Assembly (NCBI GenBank): GCA_049680625.1
Contig: JBAUID010000220.1
Span: 1 to 57,139, forward strand
Origin: JAUIAI01 sp049680625
Lineage (GTDB): Bacteria; Pseudomonadota; Gammaproteobacteria; Burkholderiales; Burkholderiaceae_E
DNA: 57,139 bases
Direction: 5' to 3'
Below the pieces are notes generated by a model. It had not been told where the DNA came from. It was given only the letters and a program-made list of their open reading frames with translations, and did not search any database. Numbering within the stretch: position 1 is the stretch's first letter; each line of letters starts with the position of its first letter. Shown piece by piece: positions 26,436-35,308 of the stretch. The position numbers were made by a program, and so were the translations under genes.

Positions 26436-26920
26436 TATAGGAACATCTGTATCGACCCGAACCCGGCGTCCGGATTCAGCAGTTCAACTTTCTTCATGCG
26501 AATTTTTATCTGGTCGCCGACCAGTATCAGGTGGTGATACGCTGTTGCCGCCAACATAAATTGATTATCGCGCTGCGTCTCGACATAGATAAACGGCGTT
26601 CTGACCACAGTGGCATTGTCCGCAGCCTGAGGTTCAACCCGGGGCTGCTGCATCACGTGATGACAATAGCTCGGATTTCCCTGGGCAAACACCCGTGGGC
26701 TCTTAAGCCGTTCGATGCGAACTTTCAGCAATAGCCGGTCTTCATAGAATAACGAGTTGTGGTTTAAACCATCCGGTTGGTCACGCGTCAAAGGCATCCA
26801 GTACAAGCCGTTTTCATCAAACAATTCGTACCAGTCATCAAATCGCTTTTCATCGAGCAATCGGGCTTCGTCATAAACAAAATCAACCGCATGCTTTTCA
26901 CTCGGTGCCGGGTTGCTCAT
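26435..26920 (-). CDS. aromatic-ring-hydroxylating dioxygenase, small (beta) subunit
   Basis: A 161-residue NTF2/SnoaL-like protein with the small-subunit pattern FVYDEARLLDEKRFDDWYELF, WMPLTRDQPDG and a C-terminal IKMRKK-like strand (IRMKKVELLN). It forms the structural partner of the Rieske alpha subunit encoded immediately before it; the two overlap by ATGA. It has no catalytic role by itself. Confidence 0.87.
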   Translation of the reverse strand: MSNPAPSEKHAVDFVYDEARLLDEKRFDDWYELFDENGLYWMPLTRDQPDGLNHNSLFYEDRLLLKVRIERLKSPRVFAQGNPSYCHHVMQQPRVEPQAADNATVVRTPFIYVETQRDNQFMLAATAYHHLILVGDQIKIRMKKVELLNPDAGFGSIQMFL

Positions 26921-28260
26921 ACGACCTCCTGACCCGTATCCGATGCAGGCATTGAAGCCAGCATGAATCGCTTCCAGGCCTTGAACTGGCCACGCATCGA
27001 AACCTCGTTGTTGCCGTTGTAGTCACCGGCAATAGCATGTACCTCGGCCTGGTCAAACGCACGATGCAGGCTTACCCACGGGTTTGCACTGGCCTGCAAA
27101 CCTTCCTGGATCGCCCGGTAGCAGTGCAAGTCGTCATGGCCAACAACCGAAGTCGGCGCGTTGATCAGCCGTGAATACATCAGGGTTCGTTGCAATAAGG
27201 CATCCGGCGCCCCGACCAGCCTGAAAGTCCAGCTTTCGATCATCGTTTTATCCGCCGCAATTGGTCGGGCAATTCGAATCGCTTGAATTGCACCTTTAAT
27301 TGTCAGGCTCGGGTAATAAACGGTGTTGTGTCGATTCTCGCTAAGAATTTCTTCGGCGCGTTGCGCGCCATAAGACTTCTCCATGATTTTTTCGTAGTCG
27401 GATACGGCTGAGTACGCCGAATGCGGAGAAAAATTAACGCCGGTATAACTATGACCATTCTCATAAATTCGCACCCCCATTTTGTCGAAAAATTCGTAAC
27501 TCGACACAAACGGCACAAACTGCTCAATCACCATTGGCTTTGGCTTGTCGGGCGGCTCTTTTGACCAGAGTTTACGGGCCGTACCCGCAGACGACTCGTG
27601 CGCCACCATCGGGTGCATGGTGTCATTGAGATTTTCGACAAACATCTTCCAGTTACAGTTATGCATGTAACGAAGCACGCCGCCAGCCACTTCAAGCCGA
27701 CCTTCCGGTGCCCGGTCAACCATGTTGTCGATCGAACTGAGCGATTCGCCAAAGTAGGCATTGAAATCCGGGCCATTCTCGGCCAGGCGGCAAAACACGA
27801 ATCCACGATAGTTGTGAGTGTTCGTGACGTTAACCATGCCTTTGCCGCCACTACACTGGTGCAATTCGGTGTTGTCGTAGCCTTCTTTTCCCGGAATTGC
27901 CAGCACCGATCCGTCAAGCTTAAACGTCCAGCCGTGGTAAGAACAGCGGAAAAACTTTCCACAATTGCCCTGGACCTGCCCGGCCACTTTTGCGCCCTTG
28001 TGCGCACAACGATTCATCAATACACGGACGTCACCGTCATCACCGCGCACCATAACCACCGGCACCCTGCCCACGTCGGTCGTGTAGTAGTCACCGCGAT
28101 TTGGTACCTGGCTGTCATGGCCAACAAAGACCCAGGTGTTTGCGAACAAGTGCTCCATTTCCAGATCGAACACTTCATCGTTGATGTAGACATCACGATG
28201 AACCTGATCATCCTTGATAAGCGCTGCAACCGCGCTCGGATTATCCCGGTACTTATTCAT
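26917..28260 (-). CDS. Rieske aromatic-ring-hydroxylating oxygenase, large (alpha) subunit
   Basis: A 447-residue protein; the ATG at 28260 has a perfect GGAGG site and is preferred to an upstream in-frame ATG. The Rieske cluster ligands are Cys85, His87, Cys106 and His109. The mononuclear iron site shows Asp213-x2-His216-x4-His221, as in naphthalene dioxygenase. It should insert oxygen into an aromatic or alicyclic ring using electrons from a reductase. No reductase or ferredoxin gene is in the operon, so these must come from elsewhere. Confidence 0.9.
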   Translation of the reverse strand: MNKYRDNPSAVAALIKDDQVHRDVYINDEVFDLEMEHLFANTWVFVGHDSQVPNRGDYYTTDVGRVPVVMVRGDDGDVRVLMNRCAHKGAKVAGQVQGNCGKFFRCSYHGWTFKLDGSVLAIPGKEGYDNTELHQCSGGKGMVNVTNTHNYRGFVFCRLAENGPDFNAYFGESLSSIDNMVDRAPEGRLEVAGGVLRYMHNCNWKMFVENLNDTMHPMVAHESSAGTARKLWSKEPPDKPKPMVIEQFVPFVSSYEFFDKMGVRIYENGHSYTGVNFSPHSAYSAVSDYEKIMEKSYGAQRAEEILSENRHNTVYYPSLTIKGAIQAIRIARPIAADKTMIESWTFRLVGAPDALLQRTLMYSRLINAPTSVVGHDDLHCYRAIQEGLQASANPWVSLHRAFDQAEVHAIAGDYNGNNEVSMRGQFKAWKRFMLASMPASDTGQEVV

Positions 28261-28278
28261 TGCCAGCCTCCACAATAA

Positions 28279-28794
28279 CTATTCGAGTGCCGCGCTCGGT
28301 GACGAACTCAAAGATGAACTCAACGATGGGCTCAAAGACGGACTCAAGGATGGACTCGATATCCGCATGGAATCAGAAATTCGATCAAGCGTTTCACGTA
28401 GTTGGTTAGTTTCCTGTGCACTTAAATTTCTAAGAGCCCAGGCTTCAACAGCCTGCCCGTGCTCTGCCAGGGCTTCGTATTGATCACGCCCCGCAGCGGT
28501 CAGATGAACTTCAAACTGGCGCGAGTCTGACAGCGCGACAACACGTTCAATCCAGCCCCGCTCCTCCAGCCGGTCGAGTGCTCGCGACAAAGTGGCCTGA
28601 TCAGTCACGGTATGGTCAGCCAGCTCTGAAATAATAAGCCCGTCTCTTTCGCGCAAGAATCCAAGAACCCGCCAATGAGTCAGTGTCATGCCGCGTTTGC
28701 GCAGGTGTCGCTGCATCGGAGAATTAATCTGGCTGACGACACGGTTCAACAGGTATGGCAAAAACTGGCTATGCGGCCTAATCGATTCAGCCAT
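28279..28794 (-). CDS. MarR family transcriptional regulator with repetitive tail
   Basis: A 171-residue regulator with a typical MarR winged helix (LTHWRVLGFL, LADHTVTDQATLSRALDRLEERGWIERV, DSRQFEVHLTAAG). The last 25 or so residues are a Ser/Pro/Leu repeat not typical of the family, generated by a 12-base tandem repeat. Lying inside the operon, it probably represses the unit through the palindrome at 30871-30888 and responds to a pathway ligand, likely an acid or CoA ester. It follows the hydroxyacyl dehydrogenase by four bases. Confidence 0.88.
   Translation of the reverse strand: MAESIRPHSQFLPYLLNRVVSQINSPMQRHLRKRGMTLTHWRVLGFLRERDGLIISELADHTVTDQATLSRALDRLEERGWIERVVALSDSRQFEVHLTAAGRDQYEALAEHGQAVEAWALRNLSAQETNQLRETLDRISDSMRISSPSLSPSLSPSLSSSLSSSPSAALE
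28303..28365. repeat. 12-base tandem repeat encoding the MarR C-terminal tail
   Basis: About five units of a 12-base repeat (consensus CTCAAAGATGGA on the plus strand, with variants) encode the repeated SPSL/SSSL tail of the MarR protein. Unit differences suggest an old expansion; copy number may vary between strains without shifting the frame, because 12 is a multiple of three. Confidence 0.7.
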
Positions 28795-28798
28795 CTGG

Positions 28799-29776
28799 TC
28801 AGTCTCCGGCCGGAGGTTTCATCAAACCCTCACGGCGCAACAAATCAGCCAGGCGGCCCACAACTTGGTCTCGATAAGCCGGCACGTCTTTCCCCGACCA
28901 GTCGTAGAAACCACGACCGCTGCGCACACCATCGTGGCCGTCCGCCATCATTTTTTCAACAATACCGGCCATGGCATAACGGTTCGGATCAACCGTCTTT
29001 GCCATGTACTGACTGGTCAATTGCAAAATATCCATACCCCCAAAATCGACGAATTCAAGCAGCCCCATGCTGGCGTAGCGCATGCCAAAACCCAGGCGAA
29101 CCGCTTTATCCACATCTTGCGCCGAAGCCACACCCTCTTCAACCAGTCTGGCGGCTTCATTCATCACCAGCGCTTGCAGGCGAGGCACAATGTAACCCGG
29201 GCTTGGCTGGCAAATCACCGGCGTCTTGCCAATTTGTTCCAGCAGTGCAAACACCGATTGAGTCACGGCTGCGTCAGTTGCCGGATGGGGGGATAACTCG
29301 ACCAGCGGAATGACGTAGGCGGGGTTGAGCCAGTGGGCATTCAGAAATCGCCCGGGACACTTCAGAAAAGCGGCCAGCTCGGTCGCCAGGAAAGACGACG
29401 TTGTTGAAGCCAGTACGCAGTGTTCGGAACAGCCCGACTCAAGGAATTCCAAGGCCTGCTTTTTGTCTTCCAGGCGCTCTGGCACCCCTTCAAGAACAAG
29501 TTCTGCGGTGGCCAGTACTGGCGCAGCGTCGGCCCTGGAATGCACGCGGATGCGCGCAAGAATACGGTCAACATCGCTTTCCCCAAGCACTCCGATGCGC
29601 GCCAGGGTTCCCAGGTGGCCATTGAGTTCTTTGGTGATCGCATCGCGATGCGCTGTGACGTCGGCATCGTCACGTATTTTCAAGTCAAGCAGGTCCACGG
29701 TTTTGCCTGCATAGGCAAAAGCAATTGCCATACTGCAACCCATTCGCCCCGAGCCGGCGGCCACAATTCGATTCAT
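28799..29776 (-). CDS. 3-hydroxyacyl-CoA dehydrogenase-like protein
   Basis: A 325-residue single-function 3-hydroxyacyl-CoA dehydrogenase family protein: Rossmann motif GSGRMGCSMA, then LVLEGVPERLEDKK, STTSSF, HWLNPAYVIPLVEL (the catalytic His region) and a C-terminal GRGFYDW. Related proteins act on 3-hydroxybutyryl-CoA, L-carnitine or L-gulonate. It overlaps the preceding octopine-dehydrogenase-family gene by ATGA. Substrate unknown. Confidence 0.83.
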   Translation of the reverse strand: MNRIVAAGSGRMGCSMAIAFAYAGKTVDLLDLKIRDDADVTAHRDAITKELNGHLGTLARIGVLGESDVDRILARIRVHSRADAAPVLATAELVLEGVPERLEDKKQALEFLESGCSEHCVLASTTSSFLATELAAFLKCPGRFLNAHWLNPAYVIPLVELSPHPATDAAVTQSVFALLEQIGKTPVICQPSPGYIVPRLQALVMNEAARLVEEGVASAQDVDKAVRLGFGMRYASMGLLEFVDFGGMDILQLTSQYMAKTVDPNRYAMAGIVEKMMADGHDGVRSGRGFYDWSGKDVPAYRDQVVGRLADLLRREGLMKPPAGD

Positions 29777-30855
29777 TGGTTTGCCTCACCTTGTTGCAAT
29801 AAATGAGTCAGTTGTGCCTCGCTCAGTTGAGCGAGCCCCATCAACTCCAGGGAACGCTCGCCATATAGAAACCCGGTATTGCAAATAGCGCGACTGATCG
29901 ACAGCAAGCCGGTGGCAATTGGTGTTGCGACTCCGGCATAACGACCCACGGAATCGAGCAAAGACAATCCGAAAGCTACATCTTCCGTCATGTAGCGATG
30001 ATCAAGCAAATTGATATCTTCACGCCAGTCGCCACTGTCGACCAGGCGTTGGTGGGAGTCACCGTACATCCAGCGGTCCGAATCGTAGTGATCTTTTAAC
30101 GGATAATGATTCGGTGCGTATCCCAGTGCTTCCCGAATGGCAATACGCTCGGCATCAAGCTGATCAGTTACCCGACGGACTGCCGGCTGGGTACCTTCGT
30201 TATGAATATCGAAGGCATCGGAATGTTCGAGTGGCCCCGCATTCATAATGATAAGTGGGGGATGAATTATCGGGCCGGCATTCATCAATGCGCCGGACAG
30301 CGCGTCTTCTATCGGATGCACGCTTGGGTATGCTTTTTGAATTAGCGTGATGGCCTGGTCAGTTTTAGATGCCGGATAAACGCCGGTGGGCAGGCGCACC
30401 GCCCGCATCGTAATGGTGACGGATGTGGCGCCATGTTTGCGCGCCAGGTAAGGCAGAGTGCCCGTTTCGGCGAACATCACATCGGCTGTGCTGCCGGCGG
30501 CAGCCGCAGCGCGCGCCATGACAATGCTGCCGAGCGAACCAGGCGCCAGAAAAACAACTTGTCCGCTTTTCAGGTAAGGCGCCATCGCACTGGCAATGTT
30601 TTCCTGGGCAAACGCCGGGGTTGGAACCACGATCAGTTCAGCGTCACCAATCGCAGTAGCCAGCTCACCGGTAACCCGATGGATTCTGACCGGGCGGGTG
30701 CCGTCGGTGTCGGTCAACGCCAATGTGCAATGGTCAGCCAGCTCACCAAACTGCCCGGCGCTTCGTCGCCAAAGCGAAACCGCATGACCTTGCTCGGTCA
30801 GATCGGCGGCTGCGGCAAAACACCCGTGTCCACCACCCAGAATAGCGATGCGCAT
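29773..30855 (-). CDS. NAD/NADP octopine/nopaline dehydrogenase family protein
   Basis: A 360-residue protein; the ATG at 30855 follows CAGGGG and lies 16 bases inside the operator palindrome, so it is the first gene of the operon. It has an N-terminal Rossmann fold (AILGGGHGCFAAAADL) and a C-terminal octopine/nopaline dehydrogenase domain with NAGPIIHPPLIIMNAG and HNEGTQPAV. Family members reductively join or oxidatively split amino acid-oxoacid conjugates (opines). Here it might act on an amino-acid conjugate and feed a 2-oxoacid to IorAB, which is speculation. Confidence 0.84.
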   Translation of the reverse strand: MRIAILGGGHGCFAAAADLTEQGHAVSLWRRSAGQFGELADHCTLALTDTDGTRPVRIHRVTGELATAIGDAELIVVPTPAFAQENIASAMAPYLKSGQVVFLAPGSLGSIVMARAAAAAGSTADVMFAETGTLPYLARKHGATSVTITMRAVRLPTGVYPASKTDQAITLIQKAYPSVHPIEDALSGALMNAGPIIHPPLIIMNAGPLEHSDAFDIHNEGTQPAVRRVTDQLDAERIAIREALGYAPNHYPLKDHYDSDRWMYGDSHQRLVDSGDWREDINLLDHRYMTEDVAFGLSLLDSVGRYAGVATPIATGLLSISRAICNTGFLYGERSLELMGLAQLSEAQLTHLLQQGEANQ

Positions 30856-30870
30856 ATGAACCCCTGGATT

Positions 30871-30888
30871 TATTTGCAAATGCAAATA
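30871..30888 (-). promoter_or_regulatory. palindromic putative MarR operator overlapping the operon promoter
   Basis: Two perfect 8-base arms (TATTTGCA / TGCAAATA) separated by two bases lie 16-33 bases upstream of the first operon gene. On the minus strand a TATATT hexamer that could be a -10 box runs into the palindrome. The site is where a repressor would block transcription, and a MarR gene is in the operon. Confidence 0.55.
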
Positions 30889-30932
30889 TAACAGCATGGG
30901 TCACGTTTGTAAGCGCCAAATACTACGGCCAC

Positions 30933-30965
30933 AAAAAAACCAGGGATTCGCCCTGGCTTTTTTTT
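30933..30965 (-). terminator. intrinsic terminator (bidirectional in form)
   Basis: A 6-bp GC-rich stem (CCAGGG / CCCTGG) with a 5-base loop is flanked by an A-run on one side and a T-run on the other, so it can terminate in both directions. It lies just after the methyltransferase gene and upstream of the catabolic operon promoter, separating the two units. Confidence 0.85.
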
Positions 30966-31011
30966 GCGTTTACGGCCTGCGCATTTTACGCGGTACGCTT
31001 AGAGCCCAGGA

Positions 31012-31605
31012 TCAGCTGCGGCGCCACCGATATAACCGATACGGCGGTACGTTGAGTAATTCCATTTCGTCACGTTCGGGAATACCAAACACCGGACGGG
31101 AAAATTCAGCCACCGCTGGACGTAATTGATACGCAACCCATTTGCCGCCATCAGGCAAGGCATCGTGAACCCGCTGAACAATCAGCCGCCCCAGCTCGGG
31201 CGGCATGGTGGAGAACGGAATTCCGGAGACAACAACGTCGGGCGGATTAAGACCGTGCTCTTTAACAACGTCGACAATATGTTCGGCACTGCCCTTATGG
31301 ACAATCAAACGCGGATCGTCGATTTTCATTGTCATGTCAACAAACGACTGGTCAATTTCAATACATACCAGTTTGCTGTCCGCTGGCATCGCGGCCAGCA
31401 GAGCACGGGTAGTACCACCGGTACCAGGGCCCAACTCGACAACAACTTTGGCATTGGCCACATCGGCCATGCCGACAATCCGGCGTTCCATAAACCGCGA
31501 ACTGGGAATGACTGAACCGACTCCGGCAGGGTCTCGCAAAAAGCCTCGTACGAAGGCAAGAATCTCGTCAATTTTCGGGACTCTAATGGCATCAGGGTGA
31601 CGCAT
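31012..31605 (-). CDS. class I SAM-dependent methyltransferase (phospholipid methyltransferase-like)
   Basis: A 197-residue methyltransferase with the SAM motif VVELGPGTGGTTRALL, an acidic IEIDQ at the second strand, and VVVSGIPFSTMP at the motif IV position. The N-terminus (FVRGFLRDPAGVGSVIPSSRFM) is typical of the PmtA-like/rRNA-dimethylase-like group that methylates phosphatidylethanolamine or of uncharacterised relatives. It overlaps the tcdA stop by one base and ends at a strong terminator. Confidence 0.8.
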   Translation of the reverse strand: MRHPDAIRVPKIDEILAFVRGFLRDPAGVGSVIPSSRFMERRIVGMADVANAKVVVELGPGTGGTTRALLAAMPADSKLVCIEIDQSFVDMTMKIDDPRLIVHKGSAEHIVDVVKEHGLNPPDVVVSGIPFSTMPPELGRLIVQRVHDALPDGGKWVAYQLRPAVAEFSRPVFGIPERDEMELLNVPPYRLYRWRRS

Positions 31606-32534
31606 CAGGTGTTCTCCAACGGTTGTGCCGGTTGGTCCGGCCCTCGATTAGTCTTATTGTAATTTCCAGGAACTACAACCCCGGTTACCCCGGGCGGGTG
31701 GCATTGTGCACCGGAATGGCCCGGTTTGTCCTGTAGAAAAGTAATCGTGTCAGCAGCGGCAGCCATTCCCATCGCTGCAGTCACGGTAACAATTGACCCG
31801 TAGCCGGCACATGCCAGCGGCGAAGCCGGCAAATCGGCCGCGCCAGGCAGAGCGCCCGCTGCCTCCCCGACCACTGCACTGGCGTGCTCTCTTGAGAATA
31901 TTGTAGCGATACCCAACCGGTTTCCGCGGCCCCGCTCGAACCCGTACTCGCGGCGTAACCGTTTTCGAAGCCGTGCCAGCATCGGGTCTGACTCGGCGCG
32001 ACCCAGGTCCGCCCGCTCCAGGGCAAGAGGGTCGGTCAGCGCCCCGGCAGCACCGCAGACGAGCACCCACTGCCCACGGTTACGGCACATTGCAACAATA
32101 GCCGCTTTGACCGCAGTCTGATCGATTGCATCGATAACTGCGTCCGCGTCATCAGGGATCAAATCGCCAACGTTGCGGGTTGTTACAAAATCGTCCACCA
32201 GTCCAACCTGGCAAGCCGGGTTGATGTCGGCGATTCGCTTGGACATCACAACTATTTTCGAGGCGCCAACTGTGCTGGTCAGTGCATGGACTTGTCGATT
32301 CAGATTCGAAGCAGCAACATGATCCATATCAATCAGAGTGATGTGACCCACACCGCTGCGCACCAATGCCTCAGCCGCCCAGGACCCGACCCCACCAAGG
32401 CCAACAACAACCACATGGGATTCGCTCAGGCGCTGCGCCCGTTCCTCACCCAACAAGCGGGAGACACCGGAAAAAGCGCGATCATCCATAGCGGCATGAT
32501 CGCTGCCCAAGCCTGAGGCCCCCAAATCAGCCAA
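31605..32534 (-). CDS. tcdA: tRNA threonylcarbamoyladenosine dehydratase TcdA
   Basis: A 309-residue ThiF/E1-like protein, closest to E. coli TcdA (CsdL), which uses ATP to cyclise t6A37 of tRNA to ct6A. Visible motifs are VVVGLGGVGSWAAEALVRSG, DMDHVAASNLNRQ, the family insert DLGRAESDPMLARLRKRLR and a conserved Cys in SPLACAGYGS. A start at the second Met (32489) would match the usual N-terminus (MDDRAFSGVSRLLG) better. It lies two bases after the quinone reductase gene and overlaps the methyltransferase start. Confidence 0.9.
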   Translation of the reverse strand: MADLGASGLGSDHAAMDDRAFSGVSRLLGEERAQRLSESHVVVVGLGGVGSWAAEALVRSGVGHITLIDMDHVAASNLNRQVHALTSTVGASKIVVMSKRIADINPACQVGLVDDFVTTRNVGDLIPDDADAVIDAIDQTAVKAAIVAMCRNRGQWVLVCGAAGALTDPLALERADLGRAESDPMLARLRKRLRREYGFERGRGNRLGIATIFSREHASAVVGEAAGALPGAADLPASPLACAGYGSIVTVTAAMGMAAAADTITFLQDKPGHSGAQCHPPGVTGVVVPGNYNKTNRGPDQPAQPLENT

Positions 32535-32536
32535 GC

Positions 32537-33505
32537 TCAGGGAACCAGAATGGTCGAGCCGGTGGTACGACGCGATTCGAGGTCCTGGTGGGCCTGGGCC
32601 GCTTCGGCCAACGGATAAGTCTGATCTATCTTAATCTGGATTTTCTCTTTCTTAACCAGCCGGAACAGTTCTTTCGACATATCAAGCAGCGTTTCGCGGT
32701 TGGCCGTGTGGGACATTAACGAAGGACGCGTGATATATAAAGACCCACGCAAAACAGCCAGGGTCATCGGCGGAATTGGTCCCGACGCATTACCAAAGCT
32801 CACCATCAAGCCAAAATTCTGCAAGCTGTCCAGCGACCCCTGAAAGGTATCGGCGCCTACCGAGTCGTATACAACCGGCACCATCTCACCCTTGGTAATT
32901 TCGCGCACGCGCTCAGCGACGTTTTCTTCTTTGTAGTAAACAATATGCTTACAGCCGTGGGCTTTTGCGAGCTTGCCTTTTTCTTTGGAGCCCACGGTAC
33001 CAATAACGTTGACACCAAGCTCTTTTGCCCATTGCATGGCAATCAGCCCAACCCCGCCAGCCGCTGCGTGAAACAAAATAGTCTGCCCGGCCTGCAGGCG
33101 GTAGGTACGACGAAACAAGTATTCAACCGTCATGCCCTGCAACATCATTGCGGCGCCGGTTTCATACGATATTGACTTGGGCAATTTAACAACCACGGAT
33201 GCAGGAATATTACGCACTTGCGCGTAAGCACCCGGTGGCCCGCCAGCATAGGCGACACGGTCACCCACTTCAAAATCTTTCACACCTTTGCCAACGGCGA
33301 CGACATCACCTGCTGCTTCCATCCCAACACCACCCGGCATGGGTTGCGGATACAAACCGGAACGGAAATACACATCGATATAGTTCAGACCAATCGCACG
33401 ATGTTCAATCTGAATTTCACCCTTATCTGGTTTGCTGACAGATACATCAACATACTGCATGACTTCCGGGCCACCCGTTTTCTCAATTCTTATTGCCTTA
33501 GGCAT
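32537..33505 (-). CDS. qorA: NADPH:quinone oxidoreductase
   Basis: A 322-residue zinc-free quinone reductase; the ATG at 33505 has a GGAG site. It has GLNYIDVYFRSGLYP, the nucleotide-binding HAAAGGVGLIAMQWAKELG and the VYDSVGADTF segment characteristic of QOR/zeta-crystallin. It reduces quinones with NADPH, usually in stress defence or electron balance. It is the first gene of a three-gene unit with tcdA and the methyltransferase. Confidence 0.9.
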   Translation of the reverse strand: MPKAIRIEKTGGPEVMQYVDVSVSKPDKGEIQIEHRAIGLNYIDVYFRSGLYPQPMPGGVGMEAAGDVVAVGKGVKDFEVGDRVAYAGGPPGAYAQVRNIPASVVVKLPKSISYETGAAMMLQGMTVEYLFRRTYRLQAGQTILFHAAAGGVGLIAMQWAKELGVNVIGTVGSKEKGKLAKAHGCKHIVYYKEENVAERVREITKGEMVPVVYDSVGADTFQGSLDSLQNFGLMVSFGNASGPIPPMTLAVLRGSLYITRPSLMSHTANRETLLDMSKELFRLVKKEKIQIKIDQTYPLAEAAQAHQDLESRRTTGSTILVP

Positions 33506-33605
33506 TTGCTGCTCCAATTATGGTTTTTACTAAACATCTGTTTTTGAGAACTGACTGAACAAGGTCAGGCTTGTATATTGCTAAGCACCGAAATCAACGT
33601 TGATC

Positions 33606-35171
33606 TCAACGCTTGAAAAGGGAACCTAATACGCCGCGAATGATGGTTCGCCCCAGCTGAGAGCCAATTGAGCGAGCGGCACTTTTAGCAGCCGCCTCGA
33701 AAACCCCCTGGCGCTGGCGGCCTTTGGATCCTTTACTGTCGCCACCCAGGGCGCCGCTCAGAATGTCACCGACCGGGCCACCAATACCGCCCAGACCACC
33801 GAAGGGACTATCGTCTGTGCCCGGCGCGGGCTGGACAGGCTTGCTGTCAGCAGCTATCTGCTCTGCCCGGCTCGACAGTTTTTCGTAAGCCGAGTCGCGA
33901 TCAATTGTGGTGTCGTAGATTCCCGCAACCAGGGATCCCTCCATTAAGGTTTTGCGTTCGTCCGCGTCAATTGTGCCAATCCGCGATGCGGGCGCATTCA
34001 CAAATGCGCGCTCAACAATTGTTGGCTGGCCATCGTCATCAAGAAAAGAAATCAACGCCTCCCCTACACCAAGATTTGTAATGGCCTGCGCCGTATCGAA
34101 GGCGGGGTTCGGACGCATGGTGTCTGCAGCCACTTTCACGGCGCGCTGATCGCGTGGCGTGTAAGCACGCAGCGCGTGCTGCACCCGGTTACCCAGCTGG
34201 CCGAGAACACTGTCGGGGATATCTGCCGGGTTTTGGGTACAAAAGTAAATGCCGATTCCCTTGGAGCGAATCAGGCGCACCACTTGTTCTACTTTTTCCA
34301 TCAGCGGGCGCGGCGCATCATTGAAAAGCAAATGCGCTTCGTCAAAAAAGAACACAAAGCGTGGTTTTTCCCGATCACCTACCTCAGGCATCTCTTCAAA
34401 CAACTCACTCATCATCCACAACAAAAACGTGGCATACAGACGCGGAGAGTTGAGTAATTTGTCGGCAGCCAAGACGTTGATCACTCCGCGTCCGTTGACG
34501 TCGGTTTGCATCATGTCCTGCAGGTTAAGCATTGGTTCACCAAAGTACTGATCTGCCCCCTGGTCATCCAATGCAAGCAGCCGTCGCTGAATTGCACCAA
34601 CTGACGCGGTGCTGATATTGCCGTACTTGGTACGCAGGCTCGACGCATTGTCACCAACAAACTGGAGCATTGAGCGCAGATCTTTGGCATCGAGCAATAG
34701 CAACCCGCTTTCGTCAGCAATTCTGAAGGCCAGGTGCATCACCCCTTCCTGGGTATCGTTCAAACCAAGCATCTGGGAGATCAACAGTGGGCCCATATCA
34801 GAAACCGTGGCACGCAGCGGATGACCCAGATCACCAAATACGTCCCACAGTGTGACCGGTGACGCCCGAAACCGCGGTGCCGGCAGCCCCAGCTTGGCCA
34901 GACGCTCATTAAGTCTTTCCGAGCCTTCACCAGCCTGTGACAGGGCGGCCAGGTCACCTTTCACATCAGAAACGAAAACCGGCACGCCAATTGAAGAAAA
35001 GTGCTCGGCCATGACCTGCAAAGTGACGGTCTTACCAGTACCCGTTGCCCCGGTTATCAGTCCGTGACGATTGGCCATCGCGGGATTCAGCTCGATCGGC
35101 ATACCAAAATCGCCGGGGTCTTTGGGGGTGAAACCGGTTGGTTTAGCGTAAGCAATAGTCATACGGTCCAT
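33606..35171 (-). CDS. HerA-like ATPase (DUF853/YjgR family)
   Basis: A 521-residue protein when started at the ATG at 35171; the upstream extension lacks family similarity, and a Met three codons later (35162) is an alternative. Walker A is GATGTGKT (41-48), Walker B is FVFFFDEAHLLF, and ILRSKGIGIYFCTQNP-like text (VRLIRSKGIGIYFCTQNPAD) follows. It matches the YjgR/DUF853 family of hexameric HerA-FtsK-like ATPases, whose role in E. coli is not established. The Gly-rich stretch GGLGGIGGPVGDIL near the C-terminus is usual. It is divergent from yebC. Confidence 0.87.
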   Translation of the reverse strand: MDRMTIAYAKPTGFTPKDPGDFGMPIELNPAMANRHGLITGATGTGKTVTLQVMAEHFSSIGVPVFVSDVKGDLAALSQAGEGSERLNERLAKLGLPAPRFRASPVTLWDVFGDLGHPLRATVSDMGPLLISQMLGLNDTQEGVMHLAFRIADESGLLLLDAKDLRSMLQFVGDNASSLRTKYGNISTASVGAIQRRLLALDDQGADQYFGEPMLNLQDMMQTDVNGRGVINVLAADKLLNSPRLYATFLLWMMSELFEEMPEVGDREKPRFVFFFDEAHLLFNDAPRPLMEKVEQVVRLIRSKGIGIYFCTQNPADIPDSVLGQLGNRVQHALRAYTPRDQRAVKVAADTMRPNPAFDTAQAITNLGVGEALISFLDDDGQPTIVERAFVNAPASRIGTIDADERKTLMEGSLVAGIYDTTIDRDSAYEKLSSRAEQIAADSKPVQPAPGTDDSPFGGLGGIGGPVGDILSGALGGDSKGSKGRQRQGVFEAAAKSAARSIGSQLGRTIIRGVLGSLFKR

Positions 35172-35308
35172 TTGTAAACATCCATTGGCAGAAATTGGCG
35201 CAGGTAGGAAAATAACCTGAATTAGCCCAATGATAAGATTTATCCGAACCAGGCCAATGTCAACCGCCTGGAAATGACACGACGAGCGATACCAAAGAGC
35301 GAGCAACG

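Noticed and set aside
33593..33604. Palindrome ATCAACGTTGAT just after the HerA-like gene stop
   Set aside because: Only six base pairs with no loop and no T-run; too weak to call a terminator or operator.
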